Positions 42,115-50,731 of a stretch of DNA of 64,000 nucleotides are shown piece by piece. This DNA comes from Myxococcus xanthus (GTDB lineage Bacteria > Myxococcota > Myxococcia > Myxococcales > Myxococcaceae), in contig NZ_CP017174.1 of assembly GCF_006402735.1 (NCBI RefSeq), positions 4,467,001-4,531,000 on the forward strand. The letters run 5' to 3'. Within the stretch, counting starts at the first letter, position 1; each line of letters begins with the position of its first letter. Position numbers and translations under genes: made by a program. A model generated the notes under the pieces. It had not been told where the DNA came from. It ran no database searches and was given only the letters and a program-made list of their open reading frames with translations.

Positions 42115-42516
42115 TTGGCGGCCGACTCGAAGCAGTCCGAGGTGGTGAAGCAGATCAACGAGGCCTTCCAGGCGGCGCAGGACCGGTTGGCCCAGCTTCG
42201 CGAGGCGGTGGAGCGCAACACGGATCTGGCCCGGGCGAACGCTCGCACCACCGTGCTGAAGGATCAGAAGGAGAAGGCACTCAAGGAACTGGGTGAAGCC
42301 GTCTGGCGCCAGGTCCAGAAGGGGCGGCTGGACCTTCCGGCGGGTTTCGGCGTCGCGCTCAAGGCGGTGGAAGCAGCGGAGCAGGCGGTCGAGGCCCACG
42401 CGCGTGAGCTCACCGACCTCCTCCGGGAAGGGGAAGAAGTGGCGCAGCGGTTGAACGAACAAAAAAACGCACCGAAGCCTCAAAGAGTTCTGGTGCCTGG
42501 AGCGAAGAAACGGTAG
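42115..42516 (+). CDS. Coiled-coil protein, function unknown
   Basis: A small helical protein, about 133 residues from this start. Two charged heptad-rich segments dominate (VVKQINEAFQAAQDRLAQLR and AVEAAEQAVEAHARELTDLL), and the tail is basic (VLVPGAKKR). Not recognised. The start is uncertain: the frame is open from TTG 42055. AAGGAG at 42099-42104 lies one base from GTG 42106 and ten bases from TTG 42115, and I prefer the latter. The tRNA-Ala tandem units begin after its stop, so it ends the RsmB transcript. Confidence 0.6.
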   Translation: MAADSKQSEVVKQINEAFQAAQDRLAQLREAVERNTDLARANARTTVLKDQKEKALKELGEAVWRQVQKGRLDLPAGFGVALKAVEAAEQAVEAHARELTDLLREGEEVAQRLNEQKNAPKPQRVLVPGAKKR

Positions 42517-42572
42517 AAGGCACCCACTTCGCCGGTCGGGCCGCTCCCCAAAGCGGCTCATCAGTAAAAGAC

Positions 42573-42645
<73 letters not shown>

Positions 42646-42658
42646 CTCTGAAATGAAG

Positions 42659-42694
42659 AGGCCCGCCAGGGGAACCTGGCGGGCCTTTTGTTTT
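42659..42694 (+). terminator. Intrinsic terminator after tRNA-Ala copy 1
   Basis: A perfect 12-bp stem, AGGCCCGCCAGG with CCTGGCGGGCCT and a GGAA loop, followed by TTTGTTTT. This is one of the strongest intrinsic terminators in the window. Confidence 0.92.
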
Positions 42695-42759
42695 GAAGCG
42701 TAGAGAGTAGCCGCTTCGCCAGTCGGACCGCTCCCCAAGGCGGCTCAGCAGCAAAAGAC

Positions 42760-42832
<73 letters not shown>

Positions 42833-42845
42833 CTCTGAAATGAAG

Positions 42846-42881
42846 AGGCCCGCCAGGGGAACCTGGCGGGCCTTTTGTTTT
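42846..42881 (+). terminator. Intrinsic terminator after tRNA-Ala copy 2
   Basis: The same 12-bp stem, GGAA loop and T-rich tail as in copy 1. It lies 13 bases before the stop codon of the leftward aldolase gene. Confidence 0.9.
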
Positions 42882-42893
42882 CCGCCGAGCCGA

Positions 42894-43817
42894 TTACGCC
42901 TTGCCGGCGAAGATGGCCATCACGTCCTTGAGGAGCTTGATGGACTCCTCGTGCGGACGCTGGAAGGCGTTGCGGCCCATGATGGAGCCGAAGCCGCCGC
43001 CGGCGTTGATCTGCTTGATCTCCTCCAGGAGGGCGTCGGTGCCCTTGGCCTCGCCGCCGGAGAAGATGACGATGCGCTTGCCGTTGAAGGCGGAGCGGAC
43101 GACCTCGCGGACGCGGTCCGCCATCGTCTTGGTGGGGATGCCGGCCTTCTCGAAGGCCTTCTTCGCCTCGGCCTGCTCGATGTGGTCCTGCGGCGGCTTC
43201 ACTTTGATGACGTGGGCGCCGAGCTGGGCGCTGATCTGCGCCGCGTACGCCACCACGTCGATGCCCGTCTCACCCTCCTTGGACAGGTTGCCGCGGGGGT
43301 AGGCCCAGAGAACGGTGGGCAGGCCGTACGACTTGGCCTCGGCGATGATGTCGCGGAGGTCCTCGTACTGCTCGTTGCGCGCCCCGGAGCCCGGGTAGAT
43401 GGTGTAGCCGACGGCGGTGCAGCCCAGGCGGACGGCGTCCTTCACGGAGCTCGTCACCGCGGACATGGGGTGGGGCACCTTGGCCAGGGTGTCGGAGTTG
43501 TTGACCTTGAGGATGAGGGGAATCTCACCCGCGTACCTGCCGGCCACCGCCTCCAGGAAGCCCAGCGGCGCCGCGTAGGCGTTGCAGCCCGACTCGATGG
43601 CCAGGTTGATGTGGTAGTCCGGGTCATAGCCGGCGGGGTTCGGACCGAAGGAGCGGGCCGGGCCGTGCTCGAAGCCCTGATCCACCGGGAGGATGACGAG
43701 CTTGCCCGTGCCGGCCAGCGTGCCGGTGTTCAGCAGCCGGGCCAGGTTGGTCAGCGTGCCGGGGTTGTCGGACGGGTACCACGACAGGATCTGCTTGACG
43801 CGATCGGTATGGGGCAT
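42894..43817 (-). CDS. fbaB: Class I fructose-bisphosphate aldolase (FbaB/DhnA type)
   Basis: A 307-residue Schiff-base aldolase of the archaeal/DhnA type. The active-site Lys is in HVIKVKPP, with other blocks LVILPVDQGFEHGP, VLWAYPRG, and SGGEAKGTD. It cleaves or forms fructose-1,6-bisphosphate in glycolysis/gluconeogenesis. ATG 43817 has AGAGGA about 9 bases upstream. The frame is open to 43955 but those residues show no family similarity. Divergent from the TolC-like gene. Confidence 0.93.
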   Translation of the reverse strand: MPHTDRVKQILSWYPSDNPGTLTNLARLLNTGTLAGTGKLVILPVDQGFEHGPARSFGPNPAGYDPDYHINLAIESGCNAYAAPLGFLEAVAGRYAGEIPLILKVNNSDTLAKVPHPMSAVTSSVKDAVRLGCTAVGYTIYPGSGARNEQYEDLRDIIAEAKSYGLPTVLWAYPRGNLSKEGETGIDVVAYAAQISAQLGAHVIKVKPPQDHIEQAEAKKAFEKAGIPTKTMADRVREVVRSAFNGKRIVIFSGGEAKGTDALLEEIKQINAGGGFGSIMGRNAFQRPHEESIKLLKDVMAIFAGKA

Positions 43818-44065
43818 GTGTGGGGATCCTCTGTCTCGGGAACACGGCGCAATCTGCTGCATGCGCCACGTCCTACCAACTCCTTTTCGCGCGCGAGTGT
43901 CACGGGTTCCACGACAGTGCACATCCCCCGTTCCTTTCGGCGCGGCCGTCCACAATCTCCGGCCGGTGCCATGGGACGAACAACACCGGTGACGGCCCGC
44001 TGTCGAACGGACATGCTGCGCCGCCGTGGGGTTCTCGGCTATGGGGAGCTACACAAGGCGGGTTG

Positions 44066-45817
44066 ATGCGCAGACACCTGGATCATGGCGTGACAATGGC
44101 GCTGGTGCTCGTGGCGGGCGTTGCCGGAGCGCAGCTCACCCCCGGTTCGGTCGGGACGGGGAGCAGCCCTTCAACCGGCACCGGAAGCACGCCGGCCCCC
44201 TCCACGCCCGGCGCTACGCCAGCGCCGACGACGCCGGACCTGGGGACGCCGGGTTCCGACGCGCCGACGACGGTGCCTGACACTGGGGCGCCCGGAGGGA
44301 CGCGGCCCACGCCGCGCGTGGGAACCGGGGGGAGGGAATTGCCGCCGAGTCCGCCGGGCATTGCTCCCAGCTCCATTGAGGAGACGCCGGGTTCCTCCCA
44401 GCGGGGGCAGGCCATTTCACCCGCACCAGTCTTGGAACCCTCCGCCGAGGCGGAGCAGGTGAAGGAGGGCGTGACGGATGCGCCGGACTCGGAGGAGAAA
44501 TCCGCGCGGCGGGAGCCGCTGACGCTGGCGCAGCTGGTGACGCGGGCTCGCGAAGCGGACTCCCGGGTGGAGGAGGCGACGGCGGAGCTGCGCAAGTTCC
44601 AGGCGCTCTACCAACAGGCGCGGTGGGCCTGGTTCCCCAAGTTCGAAATCACCGTGGGCGCGGGAGGCCCCACGCCCGAGGCCCGCAACGACGGCCTGGG
44701 TGGACCGCCCACCACGGAGGCTACTTATAAAGGAGACCTGAACTTCGGCCGCGTCGGCGTGACGATGTTCTCCACCGGCAACGCGGTGCTGCCGCTCTAC
44801 ACCTTCGGCAAGCTGACGGCGCTGGAGAAGGCGGGCGCGCAGGGGCCGGTGCTGGGGGCCGCGCTCCGCGAGCGCACGCGCAACGAGGTCGGCTTCCAGG
44901 CCGCGCAGGCGTACTTCGGCTACCAGTTGGCGCGGAACGGGCTTCAGCAGATTGAAGAGGTGTCGAAGCGGCTGGAGGACGCTGGCCAGCGCATCGAGCG
45001 GCTGCTCAAGGAGGACTCGGGCCAGGTGTCCGCTGTGGACTCGTACAAGGTCCGCTTCTTCCGGCAGATTGTCGAAGCGCGCAAGGCGGAGGCCCTGCAG
45101 GGGCGTCAGTTCGCGCTCGCCGCCATCGGCCTGCTGGCGAACGTGGGGCCCGAAGACGCCGTCACCGTCGTGGAAGAAGACCTGGAGCTCAAAGAGGACG
45201 TTCCGGTGCCCAGCCTGGAGCAGGCTTTGGTGCGCGCGGAGCAGTCCCGTCCGGAATTGACGGCCGTCGCCGCCGGCATCGCCGCTCGCGAGCAGGAGGT
45301 CTTCATCCGCGAGCGCAGCTACTACCCGGACCTGGGTCTGGCCGGCTTCTACGATGTGCGCTTCACCACCAGCGCCACGCGACAGCGCACGCCCTTCGCG
45401 TTTGATCCGTTCAACGACCGCACCGCGGGCCTGGGCCTGGTGATGCGGGGGACGTTCGACATTCCCATCAAGGACGCCCAGCTCGAGCAGGCCCGCGCGG
45501 AGCTGGACAAGCTGCGCGCGCAGGAGAAGCAGATTCGCGCGGGCATCCGCCTGGAGGTCTCCAAGGTGCACGGCGAGCTGGTGTCCGCCTGGAGTCGCGC
45601 CCGGGCCTTTGGCGAGGCGGAGCGGAGCGCCCGCCGGTGGGTGACGGCCGCCTTCACCGCGTTCGACCTGGGGACCGGTGACACACGTGACCTGGTGGAC
45701 GCTTTCACGGCCTATGCCCAGGCTTCAGGTGACAAAGGCAAGAGCTGGCACGACGTTCGGGTAGGTATGGCCGCCCTCGCGCGGGTAACCGGGGCGCCGC
45801 TGGCTCCGGGTGAATAA
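44066..45817 (+). CDS. TolC-family outer-membrane efflux protein with Pro/Thr-rich N-terminal insert
   Basis: A 583-residue protein. After a signal peptide (about 1-22, VAGVAGAQ) there is an unusual low-complexity stretch of about 130 residues rich in Pro, Thr, Gly and Ser (STGTGSTPAPSTPGATPAPT). Then follows the TolC domain: LTLAQLVTRAREADSRVEEA, long helices (FQAAQAYFGYQLARNGLQQI, EQSRPELTAVAAGIAAREQE) and beta strands of the outer-membrane barrel. It should form the exit channel for an inner-membrane pump, perhaps the RND protein at 50732. ATG 44066 follows AAGGCGGG. The MlaC-like gene starts 52 bases downstream. Confidence 0.82.
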   Translation: MRRHLDHGVTMALVLVAGVAGAQLTPGSVGTGSSPSTGTGSTPAPSTPGATPAPTTPDLGTPGSDAPTTVPDTGAPGGTRPTPRVGTGGRELPPSPPGIAPSSIEETPGSSQRGQAISPAPVLEPSAEAEQVKEGVTDAPDSEEKSARREPLTLAQLVTRAREADSRVEEATAELRKFQALYQQARWAWFPKFEITVGAGGPTPEARNDGLGGPPTTEATYKGDLNFGRVGVTMFSTGNAVLPLYTFGKLTALEKAGAQGPVLGAALRERTRNEVGFQAAQAYFGYQLARNGLQQIEEVSKRLEDAGQRIERLLKEDSGQVSAVDSYKVRFFRQIVEARKAEALQGRQFALAAIGLLANVGPEDAVTVVEEDLELKEDVPVPSLEQALVRAEQSRPELTAVAAGIAAREQEVFIRERSYYPDLGLAGFYDVRFTTSATRQRTPFAFDPFNDRTAGLGLVMRGTFDIPIKDAQLEQARAELDKLRAQEKQIRAGIRLEVSKVHGELVSAWSRARAFGEAERSARRWVTAAFTAFDLGTGDTRDLVDAFTAYAQASGDKGKSWHDVRVGMAALARVTGAPLAPGE

Positions 45818-45869
45818 CCATGCGCTCACTACAGTCTTCCCTGCCGTCCTTTCACTCGGAGCCCATTGA

Positions 45870-46475
45870 ATGATTGCTTCCCTGCTTGCCGCCACCTTGC
45901 TTGCCGCCGCGCCCGGCCCACTGACGGTCGTCCAATCCGGGAATGCGGACGTGCAGAAGGCCGCCAACGCGCCCGGTGCCACTGCGCAGTCGCTCGCCAC
46001 CGTCGTGGAGAAGTTCGTCGACTTCGAGGAACTGGCGAAGCGTGCGCTGGGTGACAAGACCTGGGCCGGCCTCCAGCCCGCCCAGCGCAAGGAGTTCACC
46101 GAGACGATGACGGGCCTGCTGCGCGCGTCCTATGCCCAGAAGGCCCTGGGGCAGGCGCAAGCGCAGGTGAAGTACGGCGAGGAGGGCGTCGACGGTAACG
46201 AGGCCTCCGTGGGCACCACGGTGACGGTGAAGAAGGACGCCGTCCCCGTCGAGTACCGCCTGTACCGCACGTCGGCGACCGGAGCGTGGCGCATCTACGA
46301 CGTCATCACCGACGAAGTGTCCCTCGTGGACACGTACAAGGGGCAGTTCCGCAAGCTGCTCGCCGACAAGGGCTTCGACGGCCTGCTGTCCACGCTGAAG
46401 AGCAAGCGGACGCAGTTGGAGAAGGAGAACGCGGCGTCGGCCGAGAAGAGCGCGGAACAGACGGCGGTCCCCTGA
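45870..46475 (+). CDS. MlaC/Ttg2D-type periplasmic lipid-binding protein
   Basis: A 201-residue exported protein, signal peptide ending LAAAPG. The family pattern is clear: VDFEELAKRALGDKTWAGL, QRKEFTETMTGLLRASYAQK, and WRIYDVITDEVSLVDTYKGQ. MlaC proteins carry phospholipids across the periplasm between MlaA and MlaFEDB. Here the gene lies next to a TolC-like gene and the ceramide operon rather than with mlaEFD, so it may carry sphingolipid. It ends at a strong terminator convergent with the reductase gene. Confidence 0.85.
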   Translation: MIASLLAATLLAAAPGPLTVVQSGNADVQKAANAPGATAQSLATVVEKFVDFEELAKRALGDKTWAGLQPAQRKEFTETMTGLLRASYAQKALGQAQAQVKYGEEGVDGNEASVGTTVTVKKDAVPVEYRLYRTSATGAWRIYDVITDEVSLVDTYKGQFRKLLADKGFDGLLSTLKSKRTQLEKENAASAEKSAEQTAVP

Positions 46476-46504
46476 CGCCCAGCGCGGTCCGCGTCACGAG
46501 TCCA

Positions 46505-46544
46505 GGCCGAGGTACCCTCGAGGGTGCCTCGGCCTTCGTCTTTT
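46505..46544 (+). terminator. Intrinsic terminator after the MlaC-like gene
   Basis: A long stem GGCCGAGGTACCC / GGGTGCCTCGGCC around TCGA, followed by TTCGTCTTTT. It ends at the last base of the convergent reductase gene, so it stops rightward transcription before the ceramide operon. Confidence 0.85.
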
Positions 46545-47545
46545 CAGCGGCCGCCCGCCTCGCGGTATGCCGCCAAGGTGCCGGCCAGGCCCTGGGCCAG
46601 GGGGATGGTGGGCAGGAAGCCCAGCTCCCGGTTCGCGCGCTCGGTGGAGCACGTCCACGCTGCGCACCGCATCTCCCGCACCTTGTCCCGGTTGAGGATG
46701 GGCACCGTGCCGCGCAGGCGGGCCACGGCTTCCGAGCCCAGCCCCACCACGTAGCTGACCGTCTGCGGCACGGGCAGCACGGCGGGCCGGCCCTTGCCGA
46801 GCGCCCCGGCCATGGCCGCGCAGACGTCCTCCCAGGAATGCTCCACGCCGTCGGACACGCCATACACGCCGCGCGCCGGGTCTTCCTTCGACACCGTGGG
46901 GCCGCGATCCGCGGCCGCGAGCAGGGCGGTGCACAGGTCATCCACGTGGATGAGCGAGTAGCGCTTGGGCCCGAAGCCGCTCTTCAGCGCCAGCCCCAAC
47001 TTCGCCATGGGCAGCAGTGACGGGAGGAACTCCACGTCACCGGGCCCGTAGACGATGGGCGGCCGGACGATGACGGACGGAACCCGGTCCGCGAACTCCC
47101 GCACCGCCTCCTCGCCGCCCAGCTTGCTGCGGCCGTAGATGGACACGGGCGCGGGCGGGTCCTCCTCGCGGCGCGGGCGCTCCGGCGTGGACGGACCGGC
47201 GGCGGCCAGCGACGAGCAGTACACCAGCCTGAGAGGGTGGGGCTGGGCGGCCATGGCCTCCACCAGGCGGCGGGTGCCCTTCGCGTTGCCCTCGATGTAG
47301 CCCTCGGGCTCGCGGGACTTGGTGACACCCGCCAGGTGCAGCACGCAGTCCACGTCGCGCACGGCTTCGGCCAGTCCCGCGCCCGTTGTCAGGTCCGCCA
47401 CCACGAAGCGGGCGCCCAGTCCCTCCAGGGGCCCACGGCGCGAGCTGGCGCGCACCATAAGGGTGAGCGTGTCGCCACGCTCCACGATGCGGCGCGCGAG
47501 CCGCTGGCCAATGAACCCGGTGCCGCCAGTGAGCAGGAATCGCAA
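46544..47545 (-). CDS. NAD-dependent epimerase/reductase, CerR-like ceramide reductase
   Basis: A 333-residue extended short-chain dehydrogenase. The cofactor motif is LLTGGTGFIGQRLAR, and the active-site pair is YGRSK (YxxxK) with SSL upstream. On sequence alone it is an epimerase-like protein. The context with serine palmitoyltransferase and a GNAT-type protein matches the bacterial ceramide pathway (Spt, bCerS, CerR of Caulobacter), where CerR reduces the 3-keto group of ceramide. It is the last gene of the three-gene minus-strand operon (27-base gap to the GNAT gene). The function is inferred from context. Confidence 0.75.
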   Translation of the reverse strand: MRFLLTGGTGFIGQRLARRIVERGDTLTLMVRASSRRGPLEGLGARFVVADLTTGAGLAEAVRDVDCVLHLAGVTKSREPEGYIEGNAKGTRRLVEAMAAQPHPLRLVYCSSLAAAGPSTPERPRREEDPPAPVSIYGRSKLGGEEAVREFADRVPSVIVRPPIVYGPGDVEFLPSLLPMAKLGLALKSGFGPKRYSLIHVDDLCTALLAAADRGPTVSKEDPARGVYGVSDGVEHSWEDVCAAMAGALGKGRPAVLPVPQTVSYVVGLGSEAVARLRGTVPILNRDKVREMRCAAWTCSTERANRELGFLPTIPLAQGLAGTLAAYREAGGR

Positions 47546-47572
47546 GGAAGACTCCTCGGAGTCGGGCTGCGG

Positions 47573-48754
47573 TCAGAGCGCGCGCGTGTAGACGCGGTAC
47601 GTCTTGGAGCGCTGGGCGCCCATGGACTCGATGGCGCGGTTGACCAGGTGGTTGTCCTCGAGCGTCCAGGAGATCTCCCCGCCCACGTAGCCCAGCCGCT
47701 TCGCCGTGCGCAGGGTGTCCAGGTACAGGATGGCGTCCAGGCCGCGGCGCCGGAAGCCCTCCTTGATGCCGAGGATGATGAGGCGCAGCCGGTTGATGCG
47801 GCGCGAGGCCAGCGCCAGCTTCACCAGGCCGATGGGCAGGCCGAACGTGGTGAGCCGCCCGTTGGCCGCGCGGATGGCCTGGTTGGCATCCGGCACCGTC
47901 AGGGAGAAGGCCACCGGCTCGCCCTGGACCTCCGCCATGAGCGCCAGCTCCGGCCGGACGACCGTCTTGAGCTCCTTGGCCAGGTGGTCGAACTCCGCGT
48001 CGGTGAAGGGCACGAAGCCCCAGTTCTTCTCCCACGCCGAGTTGTAGATGTCGCGGATGCGCTTCACCTCGGCGTCCAGGTCCTTCATGTTGACCGGACG
48101 CACGACGACGCCGTCGCGCACGCGAATCTTCTCCGCGATGCGCACCACCTTCTCCGGCGGCTGCGCGGACGATGACAGCTCGTAGGCGTACAGGTCCTTG
48201 GCCTTCGTCAGGCCACAGGCCTCCAGCAGCGCCGCGTAGTAGGGCGGGTTGTGCGGCATCATCACCGCGGGCGGCGTATCGAAGCCGTCGATGAGCAGGC
48301 CCCAGTCCTGGTTGGAGGACAGGTTGGCCGGCCCCAGCATGGCGTCCATGCCCCGCGGGCGCAGCCAGGCCGCGGCGGCCTCCAGCAGGGTCCGGGCGAC
48401 GCCCGCGTCATTCACGCACTCGAAGAGGCCGAAGAAGCCCTCCTTCGTGCCGTGAATCTCCATGTGCCGCGGGTTGCGAATGGCGGCGATGCGGCCCACC
48501 ACGTCCGGGCCGCGCCGGGCGAGGAACAGCTCCAGCTCGCCGTACTCGAAGAAGGGGTTCTTCTTCGGGTCCAGGAAGTCCCGGCGCTCCATCTCCAGCG
48601 GAGGAACCCAGTGCGGGTCGCTCTTGTAGAGGGCGTAGGGGAGGCGGATGAACTGCATCCGCTCCGCCTCGCCGCGGACAGGGGTCACCTGCACGTCCGA
48701 TGGCATGGTCGAGGACGCGTGGGTCGGCTGGGACGGCTCGGCGTGGAGGGCCAT
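47573..48754 (-). CDS. GNAT-family acyltransferase, bacterial ceramide synthase-like
   Basis: A 393-residue protein with a GNAT-like core (AALMAEVQGEPVAFSL-like segment near residue 280; actual LALMAEVQGEPVAFSL) and an acetyl-CoA-binding style strand-helix (LIILGIKEGFRRRGLDAILY). N-terminal blocks include FIRLPYALYKSDPHWVPPLE and NPFFEYGELELFLARR, seen in proteins encoded beside bacterial serine palmitoyltransferases. In Caulobacter the equivalent (bCerS) N-acylates the keto-sphinganine base. It starts 7 bases after the spt stop. ATG 48754 is used. A later ATG (MPSDVQVT) is an alternative that drops 16 low-complexity residues. Confidence 0.75.
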   Translation of the reverse strand: MALHAEPSQPTHASSTMPSDVQVTPVRGEAERMQFIRLPYALYKSDPHWVPPLEMERRDFLDPKKNPFFEYGELELFLARRGPDVVGRIAAIRNPRHMEIHGTKEGFFGLFECVNDAGVARTLLEAAAAWLRPRGMDAMLGPANLSSNQDWGLLIDGFDTPPAVMMPHNPPYYAALLEACGLTKAKDLYAYELSSSAQPPEKVVRIAEKIRVRDGVVVRPVNMKDLDAEVKRIRDIYNSAWEKNWGFVPFTDAEFDHLAKELKTVVRPELALMAEVQGEPVAFSLTVPDANQAIRAANGRLTTFGLPIGLVKLALASRRINRLRLIILGIKEGFRRRGLDAILYLDTLRTAKRLGYVGGEISWTLEDNHLVNRAIESMGAQRSKTYRVYTRAL

Positions 48755-48761
48755 GGGCGGT

Positions 48762-50300
48762 TCAGTTCCGGTCGGAGTGGGCGCCGTTGCGCATGAAGAA
48801 GTGAGCGCCCTTCTCCAGCAGCAGGCCCGGCAGCTCGCCGCGCTTCTCCCATAGCTTCATGGGCGCGTTGCCCAGCTTGCGGAGGTCCTCCGGCTGGAGG
48901 TTGGCCGCGCGCCAGGTGAGCTGCTCCACCGCGTCGAACAAGCGGCCAGCCACCTCGCGCGACGACATGCGCGACAGCTGGTCCAGCGTGATGCCGCCCT
49001 TGTCCGCCAGCAGACCGTTCGAGCCCGCGGCCCACTTCTCGCTCGCGCGGTTGGACAGGATGCGGGTGCCCGGGCGGGCGATCTGCACCGGCTCGTAGAC
49101 GGTGGGACGCGTCTCTGGAATCACGCCCAGCTTCCGGCCAATGGTCTCGAAGGTGTCGAGCACGCGGTCCAGCTGCGCGTCCGTGTGCGTGGCCATGTAT
49201 GAGGTGCGGATGAGCGCGTGGCCTGGCTCCACCGCCGGCGGAATCACCGGGTTGGCGAAGACGCCGGCCTCATGCAGCGCGCGCCAGAAGCGGAAGCACT
49301 TCACCTGGTCGCCGATGTGCACCGGCACCACCGGCGTCACCGACACACCCGTGTCGAAGCCCATGGCGCGGAAGCCGTTGTGCATCTTCTCCGCGATGTC
49401 CAGCAGGCGGGCGCGGCGCTCCGGCTCCGCTTCGATGATCTCCAGCGCCTTGAGCGCCGCGGCGATGGAGCCCGGCGTCATGGACGCGGAGAAGATGACC
49501 GAGCGCGCCTTGTGGCGGATGTAGTTGATGACCTCGAAGGGCCCGGCCAGCACTCCGCCCAGCGACGCGAAGCTCTTGGAGAAGGTCCCCATGACGAGGT
49601 CCGTCTCCTTTTCCAGGTCGAAGTACTCGGACGTGCCCCGGCCCAGCGTGCCCAGCACGCCCATGGCGTGCGCGTCATCCGTCATCACCCGCGCGTTGTA
49701 GTGCTTGGCCAGCTCCACGATGCGGGGCAGGTTGCAGATGTCGCCCTCCATGGAGAAGACCCCGTCGGTGACGATGATCTTGCCCGCGTCCGGATCCGCC
49801 TGGGACAGCAGCTGCTCCAGGTGGTCCATGTCGTTGTGGCGGAACTTGCGCTCGGTGGCGAAGGACAGGCGGATGCCGTCCACCAGCGACGCGTGGTTCT
49901 GGCGGTCGCTGAAGACGATGTCGTGCCGGCCCAGGATGGACGCCAGCGCCAGGTTCGTCTGGAAGCCCGTGGAGATGACGATGGCGGACTCGCGGTTGAG
50001 GAACTTCGCCAGCCGCGCTTCCAACTCCTCGTGCAGCGCCAGTGTGCCGTTGAGCAGTCGCGAGCCGGAGCTGGTGGTACCGAACTTCTCCGTCGCCTTG
50101 ATGGCCGCTTCCTTCACGCGCGGATCGGCGGACAGGCCCAGGTAGTTGTTGGACCCGACCATGATGACGCGCTTGCCTTCGATCTCCACCTCGGTGGCAC
50201 CGTGCGACGCTTCGATGGCACGGAAGTACGGATAGAGACCCGTAGCCTTCGCGATACGGTAGTCCTTCCAGTTACGGCACTTGTCGAAGACGTCGCTCAT
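48762..50300 (-). CDS. spt: Serine palmitoyltransferase
   Basis: A 512-residue PLP-dependent alpha-oxoamine synthase that condenses serine with an acyl-CoA to give 3-keto-sphinganine. PLP Lys is K242 in GTFSKSFASLGG. Other family features are NNYLGLS, GTTSSGSRLLNG, RQNHASLVDG and TDDAHAMGVLG. It carries about 100 extra residues after the core, longer than AONS or KBL enzymes, similar to Spt from sphingolipid-producing bacteria. M. xanthus makes ceramides. From memory its Spt is MXAN_3748. Start ATG 50300 with a sigma-70 promoter about 150 bases upstream. Confidence 0.88.
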   Translation of the reverse strand: MSDVFDKCRNWKDYRIAKATGLYPYFRAIEASHGATEVEIEGKRVIMVGSNNYLGLSADPRVKEAAIKATEKFGTTSSGSRLLNGTLALHEELEARLAKFLNRESAIVISTGFQTNLALASILGRHDIVFSDRQNHASLVDGIRLSFATERKFRHNDMDHLEQLLSQADPDAGKIIVTDGVFSMEGDICNLPRIVELAKHYNARVMTDDAHAMGVLGTLGRGTSEYFDLEKETDLVMGTFSKSFASLGGVLAGPFEVINYIRHKARSVIFSASMTPGSIAAALKALEIIEAEPERRARLLDIAEKMHNGFRAMGFDTGVSVTPVVPVHIGDQVKCFRFWRALHEAGVFANPVIPPAVEPGHALIRTSYMATHTDAQLDRVLDTFETIGRKLGVIPETRPTVYEPVQIARPGTRILSNRASEKWAAGSNGLLADKGGITLDQLSRMSSREVAGRLFDAVEQLTWRAANLQPEDLRKLGNAPMKLWEKRGELPGLLLEKGAHFFMRNGAHSDRN

Positions 50301-50449
50301 GGGTGATCGGTCTTTCTCTCAGGCTGCGTCGGGAGGCATGGACCGGCCCGGGAGCCTGGGGCTCTCCAGTCGCGACTCCCCCGATTGAAGGAACGTTCCA
50401 CATCGGGGATTTCTGCGTCCGGCGGCCTCCCACGGGGGACGCGGGGCCG

Positions 50450-50478
50450 TGAATAAAGAGGGAGCGCGGCAGTGTCAA
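50450..50478 (-). promoter_or_regulatory. Sigma-70 promoter of the ceramide operon
   Basis: On the minus strand: TTGACA (complement of 50473-50478), 17 bases, TATTCA (complement of 50450-50455). The -35 is perfect, spacing optimal and -10 matches 4 of 6. It lies about 145 bases before the spt ATG, leaving a long 5' leader. Confidence 0.6.
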
Positions 50479-50719
50479 GGCAAGCGCCGCGCCGTCCATC
50501 TCGCTGTCGTCCCCCGTATCCGGGCTCGCCTTGACAGCACTGAGACTTTGATGGCACCCCGCCGTCCGACACACGGTGTTCTCCAGTCGATACTGGAGCG
50601 CAAGGTGTGCATTGGGCTGCACACCTGCCGTGGGCGGTGCGCGCCTGGAAGCCTTCCGCTTCACCCGCTGTTCAAGAGCGCCGCTGACTGGCCGGGAATT
50701 TGCTCCGTGGCCGGTCCCC

Positions 50720-50725
50720 GAGGAG
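50720..50725 (+). promoter_or_regulatory. Ribosome-binding site deciding a TTG start
   Basis: GAGGAG with a 6-base spacer before TTG 50732. This is a near-ideal Shine-Dalgarno and makes TTG 50732 the likely start of the RND gene rather than the ATG 156 bases upstream. Confidence 0.75.
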
Positions 50726-50731
50726 TCGACG

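Larger units (their letters stand above)
50301..50731. other. Divergent promoter region between spt and the RND gene, 431 bp
   Basis: The gap contains a strong leftward sigma-70 promoter for spt (50450-50478) and a rightward TTGACA at 50531-50536 whose -10 is not convincing. A strong ribosome-binding site lies just before the TTG start of the RND gene. The frame open from 50576 to the RND start is not coding by homology. Confidence 0.6.
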